Below, one piece after another: positions 27,735 to 35,250 of a stretch of 64,000 nt of DNA (position 1 is its first letter; each line of letters starts with the position of its first letter). The DNA is from Cernens ardua (lineage in GTDB: Bacteria; Pseudomonadota; Gammaproteobacteria; Pseudomonadales; Halomonadaceae), in NCBI RefSeq assembly GCF_051251085.1, contig NZ_JBPCZH010000005.1, positions 124,001-188,000 on the forward strand, read 5' to 3'. The notes under the pieces are model-generated. The model was not told the origin of the DNA and searched no databases. It worked only from the letters and a program-made list of their open reading frames with translations. A program made the translations under genes and the position numbers.

Positions 27735-28487
27735 ATGTCCAGTAGTAACGAGAATCCCTCTTTCTTGCGCCGGATGTTAATCAAGGGCGGCAAGCACTTT
27801 CTGCGTTGGAATGGCGAATTTCAGACTCGCCACTCCCTTATTTCAACCGGCCCCAGCATCGATAATTCCGAATTTGAGTGGGTGCCTCGGTTAGAGGAAT
27901 CCTGGCCGGTAATTCGTGAAGAGCTGGATCACATCCTTGAACATCCAGAGGATATTCCGTCTTTCCACCAGATATCACCTGATCAGAAGCGTATTTCCAA
28001 AGGGGATAACTGGAAAACCTTCGGTTTCTATGTGTACGGTAATCGCGTGGATGAAAACTGTGCTGTTTGTCCACGTACAGCCGCCATTCTGGATTCATTG
28101 CCGGGGTTGCGTACAGCGATGTTCTCGATCCTTAAGCCCCATTACCACATTGAACCCCACAAAGGGCCTACCCGTGCTGTGGTGCGTGCTCACCTTGGGC
28201 TCAAGATTCCTCAGGACTGGGAAAAGGTCTGGATTCGGGTTGATAACGAAATCCTGCACTGGCATGAGGGTAAAGTGATTCTGTTTGATGACTCCTATGA
28301 GCACGAAGTCCGTAACGATACTGACGAATTCCGCGCCGTGTTGTTCATGGACTTCGACCGGCCGATGGATAAAGTAGGTACCGTCGTCAATAACCTGTTG
28401 ATGTCGTTGATCAAGGCGAGCCCCTACGTTAAGCAGCCGCTGAAGAACATGAGCCAGTGGAACAAAGGCCATAAAAAAGAGGATTGA
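27735..28487 (+). CDS. aspartyl/asparaginyl beta-hydroxylase-family dioxygenase (LpxO-like)
   Basis: The 250-residue protein belongs to the 2-oxoglutarate/Fe(II) dioxygenase family of AspH and of LpxO, which 2-hydroxylates lipid A acyl chains. Visible motifs are MFSILKPHYHIEPHKGPTR-type (His in PHKGPT), VRAHLGL, and the distal His in FDDSYEHEVRN. There is no clear N-terminal membrane helix as in LpxO, and the C-terminus has a hydrophobic stretch VGTVVNNLLMSLI. The start has a GGGGA site. Its position after the kinases suggests hydroxylation of the same lipid or protein they act on. That link is inference. Confidence 0.75.
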   Translation: MSSSNENPSFLRRMLIKGGKHFLRWNGEFQTRHSLISTGPSIDNSEFEWVPRLEESWPVIREELDHILEHPEDIPSFHQISPDQKRISKGDNWKTFGFYVYGNRVDENCAVCPRTAAILDSLPGLRTAMFSILKPHYHIEPHKGPTRAVVRAHLGLKIPQDWEKVWIRVDNEILHWHEGKVILFDDSYEHEVRNDTDEFRAVLFMDFDRPMDKVGTVVNNLLMSLIKASPYVKQPLKNMSQWNKGHKKED

Positions 28488-28537
28488 CGCTTTCGCTCTC
28501 TCCCTGAACAGGTAGTATTCAGGTTTTTGCCCATCAG

Positions 28538-28560
28538 CGCCCCTGCGGGGGCGTTATTTG
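28538..28560 (+). terminator. rho-independent terminator of the kinase-hydroxylase transcript
   Basis: CGCCCC at 28538-28543 pairs with GGGGCG at 28548-28553 around a TGCG loop, followed by TTATTT. It lies 50 bases after the hydroxylase stop, separating it from dgkA. Confidence 0.65.
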
Positions 28561-28697
28561 TGCCGTGGCAATATTTTTTAGTAGCGATGTTGTTTAGTAG
28601 CAATGTTGTTCAGTTTGCTGATAACACGATCTCTTTGAGTAGTCAGAGCATCGTGGAGCAAGATCGATAATCGATATTCCTTGATCAAGTAGAAATA

Positions 28698-29075
28698 ATG
28701 ACGATGAAACAGACCAACTCAGGCTTCGCCCGTTTACGTTATTCGATCCGTTATTCGTGCTATGGCCTGAAGGCGGGGTGGCTGCATGAGGAATCTTTCC
28801 GGCTGGAAGCGATTCTCTGTATTGTGCTGTTTCCGTTTTCTTTCTGGTTGGCAGAGAGCCTAATGCAGTGGCTTGTTCTGATCTTTTGCATGCTGCAATT
28901 ATTGATCGTTGAGTTATTGAATTCAGCGGTTGAGGCCACGGTTGATCGGATCAGTGAAGAGCACCATCCTCTCTCCGGGCGTGCCAAGGATTTTGGTGCG
29001 GCGGCGGTTATGCTTAGTACGATTCTTGCTATTCTGCCCTGGCTGGCCTTTCTTGTACATCGCCTGTTCTGGTAA
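28698..29075 (+). CDS. dgkA: diacylglycerol kinase
   Basis: DgkA phosphorylates diacylglycerol released by membrane-derived-glucan or LPS phosphoethanolamine transfer, returning it to phospholipid synthesis. The 125-residue protein has three membrane helices and the family signature ELLNSAVEATVDRISEEHHPLSGRAKDFGAAAVML, which I give in part. An amphipathic N-terminal helix with YGLKAGWLHEESFRLE is present. It is a single gene, 211 bases after the hydroxylase. Its place beside an LpxO-like hydroxylase supports an envelope-lipid theme but the pairing may be chance. Confidence 0.97.
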   Translation: MTMKQTNSGFARLRYSIRYSCYGLKAGWLHEESFRLEAILCIVLFPFSFWLAESLMQWLVLIFCMLQLLIVELLNSAVEATVDRISEEHHPLSGRAKDFGAAAVMLSTILAILPWLAFLVHRLFW

Positions 29076-29116
29076 GCCTGTGAAAATAAATACGCGGCGT
29101 TAGTGTCGTCATTCAA

Positions 29117-29431
29117 TCATGGAAACGCTTTCACCAAGCGGAAGCGAGCCACTTCACCTTTTTTGTTGTCACCTTTTCTGTTGTCACCTTTTATATTGCC
29201 ATCCTGACTACTGTTATCCTGACTATTGCCACCTTCCTTACCGCTATTTTCGTTCGTGATAACGGATTCCATAAACATGTCCAATGGGCGACACCATAAA
29301 CCGTATTCCCCATAAAGAGCACGGTAAACAACCAGTGGCTCTTCTGTTTCACTATGGCGTGCAACGTCAAGCACTTCATAGTAAGCCCCTTTGTAGTGCT
29401 GATAAATACCGCGGACAGGGTGAGTGGTCAT
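29117..29431 (-). CDS. DUF1653 domain protein with a repetitive insertion
   Basis: The core YQHYKGAYYEVLDVARHSETEE followed by VVYRALYGEYGLWCRPLDMFMESV is the DUF1653 domain, a small beta-barrel-like fold. After this, where homologues go straight to the final PRFRLI strand, there is an about 32-residue Asn/Asp/Gly/Lys-rich insertion (SQDNSSQDGNIKGDNRKGDNKKG-like) before ARFRLVKAFP. The ATG at 29431 has GGAGG six bases upstream; an ORF start at 29473 is not needed. It is 28 bases after the tcdA stop and so is in the same transcript. Function of the domain is unknown. Confidence 0.85.
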   Translation of the reverse strand: MTTHPVRGIYQHYKGAYYEVLDVARHSETEEPLVVYRALYGEYGLWCRPLDMFMESVITNENSGKEGGNSQDNSSQDGNIKGDNRKGDNKKGEVARFRLVKAFP

Positions 29432-29459
29432 GCGTAACCTCCAGTGAATATTGACGTTT

Positions 29460-30383
29460 TCAGGCGTCTGCAAAGCGGGTCAGTCGCTCGATGGCATGCG
29501 CAGCGGCGGCAAATCCAAAACTACCCGTTGTGAAGGTGGCCGCGCCATAGCCCGATGTACAGTCCATTCGTGTGGCTTCACCCCGTGCAGGTTTGTTCAG
29601 GGAGACAGTACCATCGGGTGATGGATAACGTCGCGCTTCATCCGAGGTAATGCAGGTCACCTTGAATTTGCGTTTTGGATCACGTGGAAAGCCATGTTCC
29701 TGCCGCAGATTACGGCGTAATTTAGCGAGTAGGGCGTCATGGGTCGTATGCGCCAAATCACATCGTTGGATACGGGTAGGATCAATCAGCCCCCCAGCAC
29801 CGCCAGTCACAGTGATATCGATTCCCATCTTCACGCAGGCGGCAATGAGCGCTGTTTTCGCACTTATCGAGTCAATGGCATCGATAACATGGTCGAATTT
29901 GTTTGAGATATGTTGATCCACGTTGTGGGGTGTGACAAACGCGGCAATAGCATTGATTTCGAGACGCGGATTGATGAGATGCATACGCTCAGCCAGCACT
30001 TCCACTTTGGGCCTGCCAATTTGCCCATCCAGGGCAGGCAGTTGGCGGTTAATGTTGGTGACGCATACGTCATCAAGGTCGATCAATGTAAGACGGCCAA
30101 TCCCGCTTCGTGCCAGTGCTTCTACCGCCCAGCTACCAACACCCCCCACACCAATTACGGCAACATGAGACTGCTGCAGGCATTCGAGAGATGAGCGCCC
30201 AATCAAACGGGTGATGCCATTGAAGCGATTGGCAGTATCGGGATTCAGTACAGGTTGGGAAGCAGGGGGCTGTACTTGGGGATCAGTGGGATTGATAGCC
30301 TGGGCAGCCGAGTGCGTGGGTTGATCGTCAGACACATCCGGATGCGCATTGATGGTTGTATCAGATGGAGAAAAAGGGCTCAT
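29460..30383 (-). CDS. tcdA: tRNA threonylcarbamoyladenosine dehydratase
   Basis: TcdA (CsdL) is an E1-like enzyme that cyclises t6A to ct6A at tRNA position 37, using ATP. The protein has the ThiF-type nucleotide-binding signature VAVIGVGGVGSWAVEALARSG, then DLDDVCVTNINRQL, and the C-terminal MDCTSGYGAATFTTGSFGF. The first about 50 residues (Ser/Thr/Pro/Gln-rich) precede the family N-terminus RFNGITRLIGR, so they are either a disordered extension or an over-called start. DUF1653 follows it, 28 bases away. Confidence 0.93.
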   Translation of the reverse strand: MSPFSPSDTTINAHPDVSDDQPTHSAAQAINPTDPQVQPPASQPVLNPDTANRFNGITRLIGRSSLECLQQSHVAVIGVGGVGSWAVEALARSGIGRLTLIDLDDVCVTNINRQLPALDGQIGRPKVEVLAERMHLINPRLEINAIAAFVTPHNVDQHISNKFDHVIDAIDSISAKTALIAACVKMGIDITVTGGAGGLIDPTRIQRCDLAHTTHDALLAKLRRNLRQEHGFPRDPKRKFKVTCITSDEARRYPSPDGTVSLNKPARGEATRMDCTSGYGAATFTTGSFGFAAAAHAIERLTRFADA

Positions 30384-30494
30384 GGCTTGTCACATACCGT
30401 TGAATTCGAACGACATTGCAGTGCATGTCAGATATACAAACATGTCTATACGGAAAGGTATTGCAATGTGCTTTATAGTGAAATATTTGGAAAA

Positions 30495-31259
30495 TCAGGG
30501 GTTAGCATCCAACGTCACGCTGCGTGCCGGTAAATGGTTTTGCCAACCGAAATCGTTCATTAATGCCATGAAGTCATCTTCCGGCGGAGCCGTTGCGGAG
30601 ACTAACTGACTCGTTATCGGGTGCGTGAAGCGAAGCATGGTGGCCGCCAGTAAAAGCCGGGCACTGCTCGGAAAATCCACAAAATAGTGCTGCTTGAAAT
30701 AGCGGTTATGCACGCCTTTCCCATGCTTGGCATCTCCAATGATCGGATGCCCGATATGGCTCAAATGTCGCCTGATCTGATGACGACGCCCGGTAAGCGG
30801 GCGAGCGGCTACCAATGAATAGCGGCTGGTCGGATAACGATCCACGCAAACAGGCAGTTCGACAGTTTCAAGCCTTCGTAGCATCGTGGTGGCGGCCATG
30901 GCTGGATTTTCCGCTTTTGGTCGCAGGCCATCTTCTTCACGCAGTGCGATTTCGACCTGCACTGTTTCAGGCGCATAGCCTCTGACCACGGCTAGATAAT
31001 GCTTTTCCACCTGATGGTTACGCCACTGCTGGCTGAGCTGGCTGGCGACATCGTTGGATAATGCAAACACCATGATGCCAGAAGTAGGGCGATCCAGCCG
31101 ATGTACCGGATAAACTCGCTGACCGATTTGATCACGCAGTTCCTGCAATAAAATACGCGGTGCATGCCTGTCCAGTGCACTCCGGTGCACCAGCACCCCA
31201 GCCGGTTTGTTGACGAGCACCAGTGCGCTGTCCTGATAAAGTACATCGAGTACTGCCAT
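30495..31259 (-). CDS. truC: tRNA pseudouridine(65) synthase TruC-like
   Basis: The 254-residue protein belongs to the RluA family. Its catalytic Asp lies in VHRLDRPTSGIMVFAL and the family motifs GRRHQIRRHLSHIGHPIIGD are present. It starts LDVLYQDSALVLVNKPAGVLVH like TruC, which modifies U65 in tRNA, and lacks an S4 domain. RluA paralogues are hard to separate by eye, but length and N-terminus favour TruC. It is divergent from the DTW-domain gene. Confidence 0.85.
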   Translation of the reverse strand: MAVLDVLYQDSALVLVNKPAGVLVHRSALDRHAPRILLQELRDQIGQRVYPVHRLDRPTSGIMVFALSNDVASQLSQQWRNHQVEKHYLAVVRGYAPETVQVEIALREEDGLRPKAENPAMAATTMLRRLETVELPVCVDRYPTSRYSLVAARPLTGRRHQIRRHLSHIGHPIIGDAKHGKGVHNRYFKQHYFVDFPSSARLLLAATMLRFTHPITSQLVSATAPPEDDFMALMNDFGWQNHLPARSVTLDANP

Positions 31260-31573
31260 GTCTTGCTGCCGCGGTTACTTTCTTTTTTCTCATCTATAGG
31301 GAGTCATTAATAATGAGTCGTGAGTAGTGAGACGAAAGCAGGGTGTCTGTAACGTAAGGTTAGAGCGCGTATTTTCCTCTCTTTTCGGAGGTTTGTCATC
31401 CTCGAACGTGGTCATGTTCACAATAATAACAGTGATACGTTCGTTACGTTGCAAAAGTCCGGAGAATCAGCCGCCAATGTGGCATAATACTGGCCTTTTT
31501 CATGTCTCCCCATCGCATCGTGATGATGTGACTTTATCCAGTGACAGCCCAACGAATCTGAGCGGTGTATATC
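31260..31573. other. 314-base divergent control region between truC and the DTW-domain gene
   Basis: Both flanking genes start here and point away. I see a CATAAT at 31483-31488 that could be a -10 for the plus-strand gene, but no matching -35, and no open frame or repeat I can support. Confidence 0.5.
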
Positions 31574-32341
31574 ATGAGTGGTTCTTCTTCCAAGGAAAAA
31601 CCGGCTTATTTAGCCTCTAACGAACATACGACCGAGCCAAAACCCTATCCTCCTCGCCCTTTCAAGGCACGCGGTAGTTTTGTGACCCGTTGTGAAGATT
31701 GTCGTTTGCCCGCGCTTAATTGCCTCTGCCCCTACCGCGTTGAAGCGAAATCCACGATTCGCTTTTGGCTTGTTCTACATGATCTCGAATGGAAGAAGCC
31801 TACTAATACAGGGCGTCTGATCAAGGATTGCTTGCCGCATACGGAATTGTTCCATTGGTCTCGAACCGAGCCGGACCCACGTTTGTTGGCACATTTGAAC
31901 GATCCGCGTTTCCAACCCTTCCTTGTTTTTCCGGATGACCAGCCCGATTACATGCATCGCGTTGTCAAAGGGCCGATAAAGGATAATGTGGAAGAAGGGC
32001 GTATTCCTGTGTTTATCATCTTGGACGGTACATGGCGGCAGGCCCGGCGCATGTTCAGGCATAGCCCGTATCTGGACAGGCTTCCGATTGTTTCATTACG
32101 AACGGAGCGTTTGACGCGTTATCGACTCAGGACGCCAGCCTCTGCGCAGCATCTCTGCACAGCGGAGGTGGCGGCAGAATTATTGAAGCAAGGTGGGGAA
32201 ACAACTGCCGCTGATATACTGGATGACTATTTTGATGTTTTTAATGAAAGCTATGCGGCCAGCCGCGTGCATCGGGTCATTGATACGCCCACGCCTGCGA
32301 TGAAAAGACAGCTGATGCGTCAGGATGGCATCGTCGAGTGA
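31574..32341 (+). CDS. DTW-domain protein, tRNA acp3U47 modification family (TapT-like)
   Basis: The 255-residue protein has the zinc-finger-like Cys cluster CEDCRLPALNCLCPY near residue 45 and the hallmark DGTWRQARRMFRHSPYL, the DTW motif. DTW proteins such as TapT (YfiP) transfer the aminocarboxypropyl group of SAM to U47 of tRNA. A GTG at 31565 is an alternative start. It is downstream of a divergent promoter and stands with two other tRNA-modifying genes (tcdA, truC) on the other strand. Two DTW families exist in proteobacteria (TapT and TuaA types), so the exact role is not certain. Confidence 0.85.
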   Translation: MSGSSSKEKPAYLASNEHTTEPKPYPPRPFKARGSFVTRCEDCRLPALNCLCPYRVEAKSTIRFWLVLHDLEWKKPTNTGRLIKDCLPHTELFHWSRTEPDPRLLAHLNDPRFQPFLVFPDDQPDYMHRVVKGPIKDNVEEGRIPVFIILDGTWRQARRMFRHSPYLDRLPIVSLRTERLTRYRLRTPASAQHLCTAEVAAELLKQGGETTAADILDDYFDVFNESYAASRVHRVIDTPTPAMKRQLMRQDGIVE

Positions 32342-32535
32342 TCGGCATTTTATGCAGCAAATATATAAAATGGAGATTCTGAGAAGATGGCGTTTGCGAT
32401 TGGGGCTAACTTTTACCGAATGATACGATAACGACATCGAAGAAAGGGAAAAATAACGTGTGGCTCTCATCTTGATGATATTTTCTATTGAGGAGAGTGA
32501 GACACGATCATCACATTTCACAGGAAGGAACGGAT

Positions 32536-32823
32536 ATGTCTATCGCCATTGTGGCTCTTTTCAAGGTACGCCCTGAATATGCAGAAGAAACTGAAAAGGC
32601 ATTACGTAAACTGGTCGAGTTTTCAGTCAATGATGTAGGGAATGAGTTCTACTCTTTGCAGCAGGATCAACATGATGTCACGAAATTTTATATGTTGGAG
32701 CGCTGGGCATCGCAGGAAGCACTGGATAAACATGAGCAGCAATCCCACTTTGTCGATTTTATCAACAAGTACAAGGACACGTTCGAGACGCTGGAGATCA
32801 CCAAGCTGAATACACTGGTCTAG
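32536..32823 (+). CDS. antibiotic biosynthesis monooxygenase (ABM)-domain small protein
   Basis: The 95-residue protein MSIAIVALFKVRPEYAEETEKAL with FYMLERWASQEALDKHEQQSHF matches the ABM/dimeric alpha-beta barrel family (YgiN/PG130-like), which includes quinone monooxygenases and stress proteins. A GGAAGGA site precedes the ATG. A longer frame beginning at 32488 is not needed. It is a single gene with its own terminator, and its substrate is unknown. Confidence 0.82.
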   Translation: MSIAIVALFKVRPEYAEETEKALRKLVEFSVNDVGNEFYSLQQDQHDVTKFYMLERWASQEALDKHEQQSHFVDFINKYKDTFETLEITKLNTLV

Positions 32824-32829
32824 AGCATA

Positions 32830-32874
32830 AAAAAGAACGGGCTTGCCACATGGATGGACAAGCCCGTTCTTTTT
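32830..32874. terminator. bidirectional rho-independent terminator between the ABM gene and rpmE2
   Basis: AAAAAGAACGGGCTTG at 32830-32845 pairs perfectly with CAAGCCCGTTCTTTTT at 32859-32874. T-runs flank it on both strands, serving both convergent genes. Confidence 0.92.
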
Positions 32875-32909
32875 GTATCAGCTTCCCTGAGGAAGTAAAC
32901 CGCTTGAGC

Positions 32910-33167
32910 TTACTTGCCGCGAGCGCCGATACCACCGAAACGGCGTTTGAACTGTGCTGCACGACCTTCTGTACCCACATTACGCTGCTTGCCGGTGTAG
33001 AAAGGATGCGATGCAGAAGAAACATCGAGTCTGACCAGCGGGTATTCCTGGCCTTCATAATCGATGGTTTCTGTAGTTTCGATAGTAGAACCGATAACGA
33101 AATAGGTATCAGCGTTGGTATCGTAAAATACGACTTTGCGATACTCGGGATGGATGCCTTCACGCAT
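32910..33167 (-). CDS. rpmE2: 50S ribosomal protein L31 type B (zinc-independent)
   Basis: The 85-residue protein MREGIHPEYRKVVFYDTNAD lacks all four Cys of the zinc-binding L31 and contains the B-type HPFYTGKQ and FKRRFG. RpmE2 replaces the Cys-containing L31 when zinc is scarce and is usually under Zur control. The ATG at 33167 has a GGAGGA site; an ORF start at 33254 is not credible. GTTATAAC-type palindromes lie upstream. The gene is convergent with the ABM gene through a shared terminator. Confidence 0.95.
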   Translation of the reverse strand: MREGIHPEYRKVVFYDTNADTYFVIGSTIETTETIDYEGQEYPLVRLDVSSASHPFYTGKQRNVGTEGRAAQFKRRFGGIGARGK

Positions 33168-33183
33168 GGGAATGTCCTCCAAC

Positions 33184-33191
33184 GTTATAAC
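33184..33191 (-). promoter_or_regulatory. rpmE2: GTTATAAC palindrome, possible Zur operator near the rpmE2 start
   Basis: A perfect 8-bp palindrome GTTATAAC sits immediately upstream of the ribosome-binding site. Zur boxes of gammaproteobacteria have GTTATA and TATAAC half-sites. Position suggests repression of L31B in zinc-replete cells, but only half of the longer consensus is clear. Confidence 0.35.
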
Positions 33192-33350
33192 AGTCAAACC
33201 GCAGATAACTGATGAGCCGGATGTCAGACGGTAAACTGACGAAAGAGGGGACAACAGAATCGCGATGATTTAAGGATGCGTAGAATAACAGTAAGTGGCG
33301 GGGAATATAACCCCTCCACATCGTAACTGCGCTCTCTATGTTACGCATAT

Positions 33351-33363
33351 GTTACTTTATAAC
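33351..33363 (-). promoter_or_regulatory. rpmE2: GTTACTTTATAAC, possible second Zur operator
   Basis: The 13-base element matches the GTTATAnTATAAC form at all but two positions. It lies about 185 bases upstream of rpmE2, next to a duplicated ATGTTAC (33338 and 33349). It is a candidate only; the same region could be the trkA 3' end. Confidence 0.3.
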
Positions 33364-33408
33364 TTCACCGTCTTCAAGATGGGGCTAATCCCCTACCGGG
33401 GGCATGTG

Positions 33409-34782
33409 CTAGTGGATATGTCCCTTGATATGAAGGCTTTTTTCCACTGCTCGCAGGTCCTTTTTGTCGGTGATCAATACCACTAGCCTGTCACCATCTT
33501 CCAACCGTAGACTTTTCTTGCCAAAGAGTACTTCATCACCGCGCACAATGGCCCCTATCGCGGCGGTATCGGGCAAGCCCAGCTCACTAATGGTTTTACC
33601 TACAACACGCGAGTGATGTGAGTCTTCATGTATGATCAGCTCGATGGCTTCAGCTGCACCACGTCTGAGTGCCTGAACGTTGACAATTTCACCTTGCCGC
33701 AAATAGGCCAGTAGACCACTGATGGTGGCCTGCTCGGGTGAAATGGCAATGTCGATCTCACGCCCTTGCACCAAATCGACGTAAGCGGTGTTGTTGATCA
33801 GCGCGAGTACTTTACGTGCTCCCATCCGCTTGGCCAGCATGGAGGACATGACGTTGACTTCATCATCATTGGTCAAGGCACAGTAGATGTCACATTCGTC
33901 GATATTTTCATCGGAAAGCAAACGTTTGGACGTGACCGACCCGTGCAGAATGACGGTATCATCGAACTTTTCGGCCAGCTCTTCACAACGTCGTAGATCC
34001 TGTTCCACCAGCTTGACCCGGTGAGAAGGTTCCAGAGATTGCGCCAGTTTTTCGCCGATACGTCCGCCACCGGCAATCATGACATGCCGAACATTACGAT
34101 CACCGCGGCGAAGGCGAGTCATGACCGAGCGGATGTCCTTGCGCGCGGCAAAAAAGAGGAGCTCGTCATAAGGCTCGATGACCGTTTTCCCATCTGGAAT
34201 GATGGTTTTGTTCTTGCGATAGATGGAGCATACCCAGCTGTTGATCTTGTCGGGGTTCTCGTGCAGTGATTTCAGTTCGCACCCGACCAGTGGCCCATCG
34301 GGATACACCTTCATGGCCACCATTTGCACCATGCCATCGGCGAAATCCAGTACCTGAAGAGCACCAGGATATTCAATCAGGCGGCGAATCTGCGTCGTAA
34401 CCACCTGTTCAGGGCTGATCAGAACGTCAATGGGAATTGCACCCGGATTGAAAAGTTCCTTGCGTGCGAGGTATTCACTTGAACGGACGCGTGCGATTTT
34501 GGTTGGCGTATTGAAAAGTGAATAAGCGACCTGACACGCCACCATGTTGAGTTCGTCATTGTTGGTGACGGCGACCAACATGTCAGCGCTGTCACAACCT
34601 GCCTCTGCCAATGTAGAAGGGTAGGAGGCATGTCCATTCAAAATACTGATTTCCGTGCGGTTATGCAGGTCATGCAGGCGCGCGGAGTCTGTATCAATGA
34701 CAGTGATGTCGTTATCTTCACTGGCGAGGTGTTGTGCCAGCGTTGCCCCGACCTGGCCGGCCCCAAGGATCAGTATTTTCAT
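33409..34782 (-). CDS. trkA: Trk potassium uptake regulatory subunit TrkA
   Basis: TrkA is the cytosolic NAD(H)-binding subunit that gates TrkH/TrkG potassium channels. The 457-residue protein has two tandem RCK modules: N-terminal MKILILGAGQVGATLAQHLASE, then a second Rossmann start HVMIAGGGRIGEKLAQSL. Each is followed by a TrkA-C domain. Length equals E. coli TrkA (458). No trkH lies in the window. It stands alone on the minus strand with a 468-base region upstream. Confidence 0.96.
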   Translation of the reverse strand: MKILILGAGQVGATLAQHLASEDNDITVIDTDSARLHDLHNRTEISILNGHASYPSTLAEAGCDSADMLVAVTNNDELNMVACQVAYSLFNTPTKIARVRSSEYLARKELFNPGAIPIDVLISPEQVVTTQIRRLIEYPGALQVLDFADGMVQMVAMKVYPDGPLVGCELKSLHENPDKINSWVCSIYRKNKTIIPDGKTVIEPYDELLFFAARKDIRSVMTRLRRGDRNVRHVMIAGGGRIGEKLAQSLEPSHRVKLVEQDLRRCEELAEKFDDTVILHGSVTSKRLLSDENIDECDIYCALTNDDEVNVMSSMLAKRMGARKVLALINNTAYVDLVQGREIDIAISPEQATISGLLAYLRQGEIVNVQALRRGAAEAIELIIHEDSHHSRVVGKTISELGLPDTAAIGAIVRGDEVLFGKKSLRLEDGDRLVVLITDKKDLRAVEKSLHIKGHIH

Positions 34783-35250
34783 GTCAGAGTGTTTCCAGTG
34801 TGGCGGACTCGTGAATCACCATCTGCCATGGCGACGAGCGCTGGCGATACGGGTAATCCAGGCACAGTAGGAATGTGATTCAGGCCAGAACGTGCAAATG
34901 TTATGGGCTTGTTCGTGCCTATGTCATCTTTTCGGGGGAATGAGTTCATCGGACTCGGGGCTCACGGTCAATTATTAAAGCATTGTCCTGCGACAAACCT
35001 TGTGACGCTATCTATTCTTCATGGGCGCCTATTGTAAGGCCATGCCACCCTGCCATTGCAATAGCGGAGGCTCTTCATACAGGTTTCTATTAATGATGAT
35101 GGATTCTACTACTGACTGTTTTTCATGAATGAATATAGAAGGGAATTGGATGGGACGCGAGCAGTAGTCAGTCGCGTAGTGTACTGAAGAAAGGGCGTTT
35201 ATCCTGTGTTTTGATGATAAACGCCGTGTATAAATGAATGGATTACCGGC
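34783..35250. other. 468-base intergenic region between trkA and the APC permease gene
   Basis: Upstream of trkA on the minus strand, it should hold the trkA promoter and, near 35194-35225, the permease terminator. I see no supportable gene; the plus and minus frames here are short and without family resemblance. Confidence 0.5.
35194..35225 (-). terminator. terminator-like hairpin after the APC permease gene
   Basis: GGCGTTTATC at 35194-35203 pairs perfectly with GATAAACGCC at 35216-35225. On the minus strand the stem is followed by CTTTCTTC, a weak T-run, 26 bases after the permease stop. Confidence 0.6.
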
